A DNA stretch of 46,541 bases from positions 159,021 to 205,561 of the forward strand of contig NZ_BMUT01000005.1 of assembly GCF_014650335.1 (NCBI RefSeq), in the 5' to 3' direction. The DNA comes from Streptomyces hiroshimensis. Lineage in GTDB: Bacteria > Actinomycetota > Actinomycetes > Streptomycetales > Streptomycetaceae. Positions 1 through 6,733 of the stretch are shown piece after piece (the stretch's first letter is position 1; the number at the start of each line of letters is the position of its first letter). The position numbers and the translations under genes were made by a program. The notes under the pieces are model-generated. The model was not told the DNA's origin. It did not search any database and saw nothing but the letters and a program-made list of their open reading frames with translations.

Positions 1-31
1 CCCCGCCCCGTGCGCCGCTTCGTGCTGTTCC

Positions 32-517
32 CTAGGCGCTCGCGAGCCGCTGCGCCGCGCGCTCCCCGCGGCGCGCCACCGGCTCCGTGCCGTAGGCCGC
101 ACCGAGCCCGTGGGCCGGCATGCCGGAGTAGATCGACTCGTACGAACCGGCGGGCACCACGTACGTCTCGTGCCAGATGCCGACGCTCCCCTCACTGCCC
201 CGCGCGCGGCGGTTGAACGCCGTCCACGCGGGGCGGTGCTCCTTGCTCTGGTCCGCGGCGTAGGCGAGCAGCTTTTCGCGCGATTCCCAGTACTGGACGA
301 CGGTGAGGTTCCCCGGGCTGCCGGCCAGCGACCGGTAGCCCAGCAGCCCGCTGTCCGGGTCGCGGGAGAGCTCCTTGAGCATGCGCGGCATGGCGCTGAG
401 GACGGGCAGCCAGTGGCGCACCGCTCGCCACTTGTTGATCCGCATGCCGATCAGGAAGACGACCACGTCCCCCTCGGCCGCGGCGGTGACCCGTCCCGGA
501 ATCGGTTGTGCACCCAT
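32..517 (-). CDS. DUF4188 family protein
   Basis: A 161-residue protein starting at the ATG for [10 protein letters not shown], chosen because GGGGGAG lies just upstream; a longer frame reaches 568 but would run across the operator dyads. The central part ([28 protein letters not shown], then [15 protein letters not shown]) matches the DUF4188 / heme-independent monooxygenase-like alpha-beta family with the dimeric ABM-type fold. The biochemical role of this family is not established. It is cytosolic with no signal peptide. It is transcribed divergently from a MerR regulator across a short region holding two tandem dyads, so it is very probably that regulator's target. Family assignment is fairly sure; substrate is unknown. 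Confidence 0.8.
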   Translation of the reverse strand: MGAQPIPGRVTAAAEGDVVVFLIGMRINKWRAVRHWLPVLSAMPRMLKELSRDPDSGLLGYRSLAGSPGNLTVVQYWESREKLLAYAADQSKEHRPAWTAFNRRARGSEGSVGIWHETYVVPAGSYESIYSGMPAHGLGAAYGTEPVARRGERAAQRLASA

Positions 518-549
518 GAGAGCTCCCCCAGTCGTGATGACGGCGCATT

Positions 550-589
550 GGATAGGACCACTATCCATGCTTGGATAGTGCCACTCTCC
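550..589. promoter_or_regulatory. Tandem MerR-type operator dyads
   Basis: Two dyads occur in tandem: GGATAG-GACCA-CTATCC (550-566, perfect arms) and GGATAG-TGCCA-CTCTCC (573-589, one mismatch), with starts 23 bp apart, about two helical turns. CTATCC-ATGCTT-GGATAG between them is also a palindrome. They lie between the DUF4188 gene start (517) and the MerR gene start (610). MerR family proteins bind such dyads inside promoters, so this is the likely operator for both genes; that assignment is inferred. Confidence 0.65.
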
Positions 590-609
590 AAAGAAGGGCG
601 CAAGAGGAC

Positions 610-1269
610 ATGCGACTGGCGGAACTGAGTGAACGCAGCGGGGTGTCCACCGCGACGATCAAGTACTACTTGCGCGAAGGGCTGCTCCAGCCCGGCCGCA
701 GGATCTCCGCCACCCAGGCCGAGTACGGGGACGAGCACGTGCGCCGGCTGCGCCTGGTGCGGGCCCTGATCCAGCTGGGAAAGGTGCCCGTGGCCACCGC
801 GCGGGAGGTGATCGCCGCCGCCGAGGACACCTCCCTGGACCACCACTGGAGACTCGGCGCGGCCACCTGGGCGCTGGCGCACGGCCGGGAGGCCGCCACG
901 GACGACGACCCGGCGGCCGAAGCCGCGGCCCGCACCGTGAACGCACTGCTGGAGCACCTCGACTGGCGGCACGACCAGGAGCTCGGGGAGCTCTCCCCCG
1001 CGTACCGCACGCTGGTCGCGGCGGTCGCCTCGCTGAGGCGCCTCGGGTACCCGTGCGGCGTGGCCCAGCTGCTGCCGTACGGGCGGCTGGCGGCCCAGCT
1101 GGCGGTCTCGGACCTGGACCTGATCGAGGAGGAGCCCACACCGGCCGCCCAGATCGAGGCGGCCGTCGCGCTGACCGTCCTCTACGAGCCGGTGCTGCTG
1201 AGCCTGCGCCGCCTGGCGCACGCCGAGGAGTCGGCCCGGCGCTTCACGGGCGGCGAGAAGCCCGCCTGA
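610..1269 (+). CDS. MerR family transcriptional regulator
   Basis: A 219-residue regulator. The N-terminus ([31 protein letters not shown]) is a standard MerR winged helix-turn-helix, followed by the second helix pair ([31 protein letters not shown]). The remaining C-terminal half is helical and acidic, with no cysteine cluster suggesting metal sensing, so the effector is unknown. The ATG at 610 is preferred over an in-frame TTG at 571, because MerR proteins begin right at the HTH and the TTG start would place the operator inside the gene. It is divergent from the DUF4188 gene and probably controls it and itself through the dyads at 550-589. Confidence 0.85.
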   Translation: MRLAELSERSGVSTATIKYYLREGLLQPGRRISATQAEYGDEHVRRLRLVRALIQLGKVPVATAREVIAAAEDTSLDHHWRLGAATWALAHGREAATDDDPAAEAAARTVNALLEHLDWRHDQELGELSPAYRTLVAAVASLRRLGYPCGVAQLLPYGRLAAQLAVSDLDLIEEEPTPAAQIEAAVALTVLYEPVLLSLRRLAHAEESARRFTGGEKPA

Positions 1270-1274
1270 GGCAC

Positions 1275-1289
1275 GGGGCCCTCGGCCCC
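1275..1289. terminator. Short hairpin between convergent genes
   Basis: GGGGCC-CTC-GGCCCC, a perfect 6-bp stem just after the MerR stop codon and 27 bp before the stop of the convergent gene. There is no T-tract, so it could serve as a weak bidirectional terminator of the type common in Streptomyces. Confidence 0.35.
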
Positions 1290-1315
1290 ACGCCCACGCC
1301 CCGGCCCCAGCCCGC

Positions 1316-2293
1316 TCACAGCCGCTCCGCGTCCCCCGGCCCCGCCATGCGCAGCGTGAGGACGGTCTCCGGGCCCTGTGCGCGTACCTCCACGACGTCG
1401 GCGAGGCTGCGGGCGAGCCACAGGCCGTCCTCGGGCCCCTGCGCCGCGCCGGACGGTGCGGGAGGGCGGTAGCCCGCGAACGGCGACACGGCGGCGCCGT
1501 CCGGCCCCGTGCGCCGCAGCTCGTAGACCACGGCGCCCGGCTCCTCCCAGGCCCGCAGCGTGACGCGGGCGCCCTCCGGGGCCAGGAGGTAGGCGGCCGC
1601 CTCGTGCACGGCCAGCTCGGCCAGGGCGAGACGCTCGCCGCTCAGACCCGCGCCGGCGGCCCGCTCACGGCCGAGGCGGCGCAGCTCCGGGGCGTCGGCC
1701 GTGGGGCCTGTGCTGCGCGCCACGGAAGGCGCGCACGGGGCGGGGCCCGCCACGGCCGCGGCATAGGCCGCAGGCTCGGTGTAGGCCGCGCAGGGCGTCT
1801 GCCGCTCGCCGTCCAGCCGGGCGGGGTGGGTGGCCACGGCGGCCTCCACCACGTCCCCCGGGACGACGCGGGTGTCGTACGGGCAGATCATCCACACGGG
1901 CAGGTCCGCGAGGAGCACGTTGAGCCCGGACTCCATGCGCTTCCACTCGGCGGTCTGGCGGGCGGACCGGCCGCCCCACACCGGCTCGGCGATGATCCGC
2001 GTCCGCCGCCCGGGGCGGGCGCGGCGCCCGTGGTAGCGCAGGAAGGCGGACACCCGCTCGACGGGGCGGCGGCCGAAGTAGGCGGTCTCGGCGGTGTCGA
2101 GGTGGTGGGCGCCCTCCCCCAGGGCCGCCCGGAGCAGCTCGATGTTGGCGGGCGTCGTGGCGGCGAGGACGGGTTCCCCGGCGGCGAATCCGTCCTTCGC
2201 GAACGGCACCGCCATCGCCAGGAAGTCCGCGTCGGATCCGTACAGGCAGGCGTGGTGGACGAAGCCGGACGGACCGGTGCGGTCAGCAGCCAT
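1316..2293 (-). CDS. MEDS-domain / RsbW-like ATPase regulator
   Basis: A 325-residue protein with two parts. Residues ~8-165 form a MEDS sensory domain (HHACLYGSDADFLAMAVPFAKDGF, ending ICPYDTRVVPGDVVEAAVATHP). Residues ~205-320 resemble a small HATPase_c anti-sigma-type kinase domain (LALAELAVHEAAAYLL, then GLWLARSLADVVEVRAQGPETVLTLRM). The N-box is odd: the usual Asn of ExxxNAxxH is not seen, so ATP or Mg binding may be weak or lost. The start overlaps the end of the STAS gene by 11 bp, indicating translational coupling and a partner-switch pair (anti-sigma-like kinase plus antagonist). The sigma factor targeted is not in the window. Confidence 0.75.
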   Translation of the reverse strand: MAADRTGPSGFVHHACLYGSDADFLAMAVPFAKDGFAAGEPVLAATTPANIELLRAALGEGAHHLDTAETAYFGRRPVERVSAFLRYHGRRARPGRRTRIIAEPVWGGRSARQTAEWKRMESGLNVLLADLPVWMICPYDTRVVPGDVVEAAVATHPARLDGERQTPCAAYTEPAAYAAAVAGPAPCAPSVARSTGPTADAPELRRLGRERAAGAGLSGERLALAELAVHEAAAYLLAPEGARVTLRAWEEPGAVVYELRRTGPDGAAVSPFAGYRPPAPSGAAQGPEDGLWLARSLADVVEVRAQGPETVLTLRMAGPGDAERL

Positions 2294-2624
2294 GCGCGGC
2301 CCCCAGCCGCAGGCCGGGGGTGGTGTCCCAGCCGATGAGGGTGATGACCTGCAGCAGGTGGGGCGGCACTCCGGCCAGCTCCACGGTGCAGTGGCGGGCG
2401 GCGCGGGCCCTGGCGAAGGTCATGAGCAGCCGTAACCCCGCGAGGTCGAGGAACTCCACCCGGGACATCTCCAGGCACAGGCCGCCGCGGACGGAGGCCA
2501 CCGACTGCAGGGCGTCCCTGAGGTGGCGGTGCGAGTCGGCGTCGACTACTCCTACGATCCGCAGGCCCGGCGGGCTGACGGTGGGGACGACGGTCAGTTC
2601 GGCCGTGCGGACGAGAGGATCCAC
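2283..2624 (-). CDS. STAS-domain anti-sigma factor antagonist
   Basis: A 113-residue single STAS domain. Visible are LRIVGVVDADSHRHLRDAL, the strand-turn GGLCLEMSRVEFLDLAGLRLLM (the DLAG stretch is where SpoIIAA-type proteins carry the phosphorylatable Ser/Thr; here the residue is Ala, so classical phospho-switching may be absent) and VPPHLLQVITLIGW. The GTG start at 2624 is chosen because AGGAG lies 7 nt upstream; an ATG at 2792 would add an Arg/Pro-rich leader of doubtful reality. It overlaps the downstream MEDS/ATPase gene. The Leu in AGLRLL is encoded by TTA (2433-2435), so translation may depend on the bldA tRNA and be developmentally delayed. Confidence 0.75.
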   Translation of the reverse strand: MDPLVRTAELTVVPTVSPPGLRIVGVVDADSHRHLRDALQSVASVRGGLCLEMSRVEFLDLAGLRLLMTFARARAARHCTVELAGVPPHLLQVITLIGWDTTPGLRLGAAHGC

Positions 2625-2836
2625 TTCGACGCTCCTGGAATGGGCCGCTGCGAGGGCGTCCAGCGCGGCGGGCTCGCGGCGACGGATGTGGGGCTGTCGC
2701 AACTCGGGCGCCCCGCCGGTGCCCGAACTCCGCGGCGGGCAGGGCTTCGTGGCGCGGCGGAGCCGGCAGCGGCCGCCGCGGGGATGGGCCATGAGGGGAT
2801 TATCGGGCCGGGCCGGGGCGCACGGAAGGCCGCATG

Positions 2837-2868
2837 AAAAAATGCCCCCCGCCTATGCGGGAGGCATT
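2837..2868 (-). terminator. Intrinsic terminator of the tRNA operon
   Basis: On the minus strand, a 12-bp stem with one mismatch (arms 2841-2852 and 2857-2868, loop of 4) is followed by six T residues, a classical rho-independent terminator just downstream of the last tRNA-Glu. Confidence 0.85.
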
Positions 2869-2878
2869 CTCTCTGTGG

Positions 2879-2951
2879 TACCCCCGACCGGATTCGAACC
2901 GGCGCTACCGCCTTGAGAGGGCGGCGTGCTAGGCCGCTACACAACGGGGGC
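2879..2951 (-). tRNA. tRNA-Glu (CUC)
   Basis: 73 nt, minus strand. The acceptor GCCCCCG pairs with CGGGGGT (G1-U72 wobble). The anticodon loop is CTCTCAA, giving anticodon CUC; the T-arm contains GGTTCGAATCC. No CCA is encoded. The sequence is identical to the two other tRNA-Glu copies here. It is the last gene of the five-tRNA cluster and is followed directly by an intrinsic terminator. Confidence 0.97.
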
Positions 2952-2992
2952 TTGCTTTTGTTTTGCTCGGCAGACCGAAAAAGCAATCTGCG

Positions 2993-3064
2993 CTGGGCTA
3001 CCAGGACTCGAACCTAGACTAAATGAACCAGAATCACTCGTGCTGCCAATTACACCATAGCCCA
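2993..3064 (-). tRNA. tRNA-Gln (CUG), copy 1
   Basis: 72 nt, minus strand. The acceptor TGGGCTA pairs perfectly with TAGCCCA, with discriminator G. The anticodon loop TTCTGGT gives CUG; the T-loop is GGTTCGAGTCC. It differs from the other tRNA-Gln copy by a compensated pair in the acceptor stem and by several changes in the anticodon stem (AGTGA/TCATT) that keep pairing. No glutaminyl-tRNA synthetase is expected in this lineage, so it should be charged through GluRS and GatCAB. Confidence 0.96.
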
Positions 3065-3082
3065 TGGTGGTTTTATAACCAG

Positions 3083-3155
3083 TACCCCCGACCGGATTCG
3101 AACCGGCGCTACCGCCTTGAGAGGGCGGCGTGCTAGGCCGCTACACAACGGGGGC
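3083..3155 (-). tRNA. tRNA-Glu (CUC)
   Basis: 73 nt, minus strand, the same sequence as the copy at 2879-2951: anticodon loop CTCTCAA, acceptor GCCCCCG/CGGGGGT, no encoded CCA. It is a middle member of the cluster, with short A/T-richer spacers on either side. Confidence 0.97.
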
Positions 3156-3195
3156 CCTAGCGATCTCCCCCCAGGTCCCCCCGAGCGGAAATCTG

Positions 3196-3268
3196 TACCC
3201 CCGACCGGATTCGAACCGGCGCTACCGCCTTGAGAGGGCGGCGTGCTAGGCCGCTACACAACGGGGGC
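3196..3268 (-). tRNA. tRNA-Glu (CUC)
   Basis: 73 nt, minus strand, third identical tRNA-Glu(CUC) copy. The triplication of one gene within 400 bp, with unrelated spacers, suggests selection for dosage or gene-conversion homogenisation. Confidence 0.97.
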
Positions 3269-3351
3269 TTGCACTTCGCTTTTTGCGCTTTCGCGCGCTT
3301 CCTACTTTATCAGTAGTTTTGCGAGAGAATTTCGGCGAAGAATTTCTCTTG
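3269..3351 (-). other. AT-rich tRNA spacer with two hairpins
   Basis: The 83-bp spacer between tRNA-Gln copy 2 and the adjacent tRNA-Glu is unusually AT-rich for this window. It contains two small inverted repeats: CTACT/AGTAG (3302-3316) and AGAGAATTT/AATTTCTCT with one mismatch (3324-3349). They are plausibly RNA processing sites in the tRNA precursor; that role is inferred. Confidence 0.4.
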
Positions 3352-3423
3352 CTGGGGTACCAGGACTCGAACCTAGACTAAGGGAACCAGAAACCCTCGT
3401 GCTGCCAATTACACCATACCCCA
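3352..3423 (-). tRNA. tRNA-Gln (CUG), copy 2
   Basis: 72 nt, minus strand. The acceptor TGGGGTA pairs with TACCCCA, discriminator G, anticodon loop TTCTGGT (CUG). The anticodon stem is AGGGT/TCCCT with a T-T mismatch at the loop-closing pair, unlike copy 1, which pairs there. It is the first gene of the cluster, about 80 nt from the predicted transcription start. Confidence 0.96.
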
Positions 3424-3508
3424 CCGTAACTCCACCCCCCTCAGGGGGGCTTGTCCGGCTTGCGCCCTCCGCTCCGGCCTCTCGGCCCTCTCGGGCGGCG
3501 CAGGAAGA

Positions 3509-3537
3509 ACATTACCCGAAGGAGGACGGGGCGCCAA
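3509..3537 (-). promoter_or_regulatory. Promoter of the tRNA-Gln/Glu cluster
   Basis: On the minus strand, a -35 TTGGCG (3532-3537) and -10 TAATGT (3509-3514) are separated by exactly 17 bp, a near-consensus housekeeping promoter. It lies upstream of tRNA-Gln copy 2 and downstream of the gltX terminator, so the tRNAs are likely an independent transcription unit. Confidence 0.7.
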
Positions 3538-3564
3538 AATCGATAGACGCCCCTGCGTAAACAG

Positions 3565-3608
3565 CACGGGGCCCGGCCGCCTCACGGGAGAGGCTGCCGG
3601 GCCCCGTG
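3565..3608 (-). terminator. Strong hairpin terminator of gltX
   Basis: Perfect 13-bp arms CACGGGGCCCGGC (3565-3577) and GCCGGGCCCCGTG (3596-3608), with a further GCCTC/GAGGC stem inside the loop. It sits just past the gltX stop codon and separates gltX from the tRNA promoter. Confidence 0.75.
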
Positions 3609-3619
3609 GGGGCCGTGCG

Positions 3620-5092
3620 TCAGGCGGTGAGCTTCGCCAGCGCGGCGTCGACGCGGGCGAGCGTGCGCTCGCGTCCGAGGATCTCCAGGGACTCGAACAG
3701 CGGCAGGCCGACCGTACGGCCGGTGACCGCGACCCGGACCGGAGCCTGGGCCTTGCCGAGCTTCAGGCCGTGCTCCTCGCCCGCCGCGACGACGGCGGCC
3801 TTGATGGCGTCGGCGTTCCACTCGGCGTCCGCGAGCTTGGCACGGGCCGTGCGCAGCAGGGCGTCCGAGCCCTCCTTCATCGCCTTGGCCCAGGAGGCCT
3901 CGTCCTCGGCCGGCTCCTCCAGGAAGAGGAAGTCGACGTTGGCGGTGATGTCGGAGAGGACCGTCAGGCGGGTCTGGGCGTGCGGGGCGATGGCCTCCCA
4001 CGCGGCCCGGTCGAAGGCCTCGGGCGCCCACGGGGCGTGCGGGGCCGTGAGCCAGGGCTCACAGGCCTCGGCGAACGCCTTCACGTCCAGCCGGCGGATG
4101 TGGTCGGCGTTGATCGCCTCGGCCTTCTTGAGGTCGAAGCGGGCCGGGTTGGCGTTGACGTCCTTGATGTCGAACGCCGCGACCATCTCGTCCATCGAGA
4201 AGATGTCCTGGTCGGCGGAGAGGGACCAGCCGAGCAGCGACAGGTAGTTCAGCAGGCCCGCCGGGAGGAAGCCGCGCTCCCGGTAGAGGTTCAGGGAGGC
4301 CTGCGGGTCGCGCTTGGAGAGCTTCTTGTTGCCCTCGCCCATCACGTACGGCAGGTGGCCGAACTCGGGGACGGCCTTGGCGACGCCCAGCTCGATCAGC
4401 GCCTTGTACAGGGCGATCTGCCGCGGCGTGGAGGAGAGCAGGTCCTCGCCGCGCAGGACGTGGGTGATCTCCATCAGGGCGTCGTCGACGGGGTTGACGA
4501 GCGTGTACAGGGGCGCGCCGTTGGCCCGGACGATGCCGTAGTCCGGCACGTTCTCCGGGGTGAAGGTCAGCTCGCCGCGGACGATGTCCGTGAAGGTGAT
4601 GGCCTCGTCGGGCATCCGGAAGCGGACGATGGAGGCGCGGCCCTCGGCCTCGTACGCCGCCTGCTGCTCGGGCGTGACGACGCGGCACTTGCCGTCGTAG
4701 CCGGAGGGGCGGCCGGCGGCGCGGGCGGCCTCGCGGCGCTCGTCGAGCTCCTCGGCGGTGCAGTAGCAGCGGTAGGCGTAGCCGCCGTCCAGGAGCTTCT
4801 GCGCGACGTCCTTGTAGATGTCCATGCGCTGCGACTGGCGGTACGGCGCGTGGGGGCCGCCGATCTCGGGGCCCTCGTCCCAGTCGAAGCCCAGCCAGCG
4901 CATCGAGTCGAGGAGCTGCTGGTACGACTCCTCCGAGTCGCGCGCAGCGTCGGTGTCCTCGATGCGGAAGACCAGGGTGCCGCCGTGGTGGCGGGCGAAC
5001 GCCCAGTTGAAGAGGGCGGTGCGGACCAGACCCACGTGGGGGTTGCCGGTCGGCGAGGGACAGAAACGTACGCGGACGTTCGCGTTAGCCAC
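3620..5092 (-). CDS. gltX: Glutamyl-tRNA synthetase
   Basis: A 490-residue class I aminoacyl-tRNA synthetase, normal length for bacterial GluRS. The HIGH-type motif is in [19 protein letters not shown] (residues ~12-30) and the KMSKS-type motif is NKKLSKRD (~255-262). The rest is the catalytic Rossmann fold plus a helical anticodon-binding domain. It charges tRNA-Glu. Actinobacteria generally lack GlnRS, so this is expected to be a non-discriminating enzyme that also makes Glu-tRNA-Gln for GatCAB amidation, which fits the tRNA-Glu and tRNA-Gln genes directly downstream. The GTG start at 5092 overlaps the upstream hydrolase gene by 8 bp, implying a two-gene operon. Confidence 0.97.
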   Translation of the reverse strand: MANANVRVRFCPSPTGNPHVGLVRTALFNWAFARHHGGTLVFRIEDTDAARDSEESYQQLLDSMRWLGFDWDEGPEIGGPHAPYRQSQRMDIYKDVAQKLLDGGYAYRCYCTAEELDERREAARAAGRPSGYDGKCRVVTPEQQAAYEAEGRASIVRFRMPDEAITFTDIVRGELTFTPENVPDYGIVRANGAPLYTLVNPVDDALMEITHVLRGEDLLSSTPRQIALYKALIELGVAKAVPEFGHLPYVMGEGNKKLSKRDPQASLNLYRERGFLPAGLLNYLSLLGWSLSADQDIFSMDEMVAAFDIKDVNANPARFDLKKAEAINADHIRRLDVKAFAEACEPWLTAPHAPWAPEAFDRAAWEAIAPHAQTRLTVLSDITANVDFLFLEEPAEDEASWAKAMKEGSDALLRTARAKLADAEWNADAIKAAVVAAGEEHGLKLGKAQAPVRVAVTGRTVGLPLFESLEILGRERTLARVDAALAKLTA

Positions 5093-5867
5093 GCTTGATC
5101 ACCTTGTTGGTGAGAGTGCCGATGCCTTCGATGGTGACGGCGACCTCGTCGCCGACGTTGAGCTGGCCGACTCCGGCCGGGGTGCCCGTGAGGACGACGT
5201 CGCCGGGGAGCAGCGTCATCGCCTCGGTGATGTGGACGATCAGGTCCTCGATGGAGCGCACCATGTCGCCCGTGCGGCCCAGCTGGCGCTGTTCGCCGTT
5301 GACCGTGCACATGATCCCGAGGTCGCTCGGGTCGAGCTCGGTCTCGATCCAGGGGCCGAGCGGGCAGGAGGTGTCGAAGCCCTTGGCGCGGGCCCACTGC
5401 TTCTCGCGCTGCTGGGCGTCACGCGCGGTGACGTCGTTGGCGCAGGTGTAACCGAGGATGACGTCCTTGACGCGCTCGCGGGGGACCTCGCGGCACATGC
5501 GGCCGATGACCACGGCCAGCTCGGCCTCGTGGTGCAGCTCGCTGGAGAAGGAGGGGTACTCGATGGCGCCGCCGGGGCCGATCACCGAGGTGGAGGGCTT
5601 GAGGAAGGCCACGGGGAGGTCGCCGACCTCGTTGCCCAGCTCCGCGGCGTGCTCGGCGTAGTTGCGGCCGATGGCCACGACCTTGCTGGGCAGGACGGGC
5701 GAGAGCAGGCGGACCTTGTCCAGCGGGACCTTCGTCCCGGAGCGCTCGAAGTCGCCGTAGGGGATGCCCTTGATGATGTCGAGGACGGGGCCGCCTTCTG
5801 TGACGGCGTCCCCCTCCACGACGCCGTATCCGACGTTGCCGTCGATGGAGAACCTGGCGATGCGCAC
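5085..5867 (-). CDS. Fumarylacetoacetate hydrolase family protein
   Basis: A 260-residue FAH-superfamily protein with the usual small bacterial layout: an N-terminal cap, then the catalytic fold from [17 protein letters not shown]. Metal-ligand signatures are visible: [13 protein letters not shown] (the two Glu) and [10 protein letters not shown] (Asp), plus the lysine-bearing stretch [17 protein letters not shown]. Relatives hydrolyse or decarboxylate beta-diketo acids, such as acylpyruvases and 2-hydroxyhepta-2,4-diene-1,7-dioate isomerases; the substrate here cannot be fixed from sequence. The start is a GTG ([10 protein letters not shown]). It overlaps gltX by 8 bp, so translation is coupled, an arrangement I recall as common in streptomycetes. 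Confidence 0.88.
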   Translation of the reverse strand: MRIARFSIDGNVGYGVVEGDAVTEGGPVLDIIKGIPYGDFERSGTKVPLDKVRLLSPVLPSKVVAIGRNYAEHAAELGNEVGDLPVAFLKPSTSVIGPGGAIEYPSFSSELHHEAELAVVIGRMCREVPRERVKDVILGYTCANDVTARDAQQREKQWARAKGFDTSCPLGPWIETELDPSDLGIMCTVNGEQRQLGRTGDMVRSIEDLIVHITEAMTLLPGDVVLTGTPAGVGQLNVGDEVAVTIEGIGTLTNKVIKRG

Positions 5868-5998
5868 GGGAAGCTTTTGCCCCTTATCTGATCCGGCCGG
5901 AGTCTGACACCCCAGGCTATCGCGGGGGCCGCCGGCCGCCCGTGCGCGACGGATCCGCGCGGCCGGCGGGGACCGGCCGGGCGGATCCTCGCGGCGGG

Positions 5999-6214
5999 TC
6001 AGTCCTGGGGGACGAGCACCGGTGCCGTCATCAGCACGGTGCGGCGCGGGTTCGCGGTGACCGGCGGGAGCTCGGTGGCGTGGGCGACGGCCTCGGCGAT
6101 CCGCAGGGAGGCGCTGTCGTCGAGGTGGACGAGCGTCGTGCGGAGCGGGTTGGCGGTCTTCCGGTTCGCCTTCGGGGTCGCCTTCCGGGACGTCAGCTTC
6201 GTCGTGCTGGTCAT
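5999..6214 (-). CDS. Small basic protein of unknown function
   Basis: A 71-residue protein starting MTSTTKLTSRKATPKANRK, preferred over a longer frame from 6331 because the extra N-terminus is Pro/His-rich and would cover a promoter-like region; GAGG lies 9 nt upstream of this ATG. The N-terminal third is Lys/Arg/Thr-rich, and the rest (LRTTLVHLDDSASLRIAEAVAHATELPPV) could form a strand and helix. I recognise no family. An iron-box-like palindrome lies about 100 bp upstream. It could be a real short gene or a chance frame. Confidence 0.45.
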   Translation of the reverse strand: MTSTTKLTSRKATPKANRKTANPLRTTLVHLDDSASLRIAEAVAHATELPPVTANPRRTVLMTAPVLVPQD

Positions 6215-6733
6215 CTCTTGCTGCCTCGCGGTGTCGTGGCGCGCTGGGTGCGCCGGGGGTGTTCCGGGGATGTCCCGGGGGTGTTCTCGCGGCCTTGGGT
6301 AAAGGAACAGGCTAGGCACGCCTATCCCCACGCGTCCGTGGGAGAAGTCCTGAGTTGCTTGTGAGTTTGCTCACGAGAGCACCGAAAAATGCCGCATAGC
6401 GGACGGCCTCCCGGCTCTCACGAAACGGACATTGCAGGGCTGAACCTGACGTTCCGCTCCTGATCATGGAATCTGGGACACCCGGCGACCCTCCATACCG
6501 ACCGGTCGACTTGCCCGTCTATGCCCTTTATAAAGGCCCTGGTCCTCTACGCCCCGTGACGATTTCCGGCACTGAGCGTGATGCCGGTGCGGGTGGGGTG
6601 CACCGGCCTTGTTGGAGATCTGGCACTGTGCTGGAATTCCACGGACCGCCAGGGGGCAACCGCGGTCCCCCCACGACTCGACACCGTCCCGCCTTCGACC
6701 GGCGGGGCGCCTGGTCCAGAGGTTGCGACGCTA
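6215..6733. other. Long intergenic region before the first conservon
   Basis: 519 bp with no convincing gene. It contains a TAGGC-AC-GCCTA palindrome resembling an iron-regulator box (6307-6325), a perfect 12-bp AT-centred palindrome CCTTTATAAAGG (6525-6536), and GTGCTGGAATTCCA (6628-6641), which recurs upstream of the second conservon. Reading frames starting at 6466 or 6578 extend into cvnA but lack its codon bias at their beginnings. The cvnA1 promoter is presumably here; no clear -35/-10 pair stands out. Confidence 0.5.
6628..6641 (+). promoter_or_regulatory. Shared conservon upstream motif, copy 1
   Basis: GTGCTGGAATTCCA, whose last ten bases TGGAATTCCA are a perfect palindrome, lies 92 bp upstream of the cvnA1 start. 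The same 14 bases occur 74 bp upstream of cvnA2 (12273-12286), although most surrounding sequence is unrelated. It is a candidate binding site for a regulator common to both operons. Confidence 0.45.

Noticed and set aside
2625..2792. N-terminal extension of the STAS protein to an ATG at 2792
   Set aside because: The extra 56 residues are Arg/Pro-rich without a fold, and a GTG with AGGAG at ideal spacing begins precisely before the STAS domain.
2837..3423. Repeated near-identical blocks with regular spacing, as in a CRISPR array
   Set aside because: The repeats are complete tRNA-Glu and tRNA-Gln genes with cloverleaf arms; there are no short palindromic repeats or cas genes.
2879..3423. Possible integrative-element attachment site in a tRNA gene
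   Set aside because: tRNA genes are frequent att sites, but there is no integrase, excisionase or partial tRNA copy beyond the intact genes.
3243..3560. Open frame across the tRNA genes and promoter
   Set aside because: It overlaps structural RNA genes and a promoter on the other strand, and the product has no protein-like composition.
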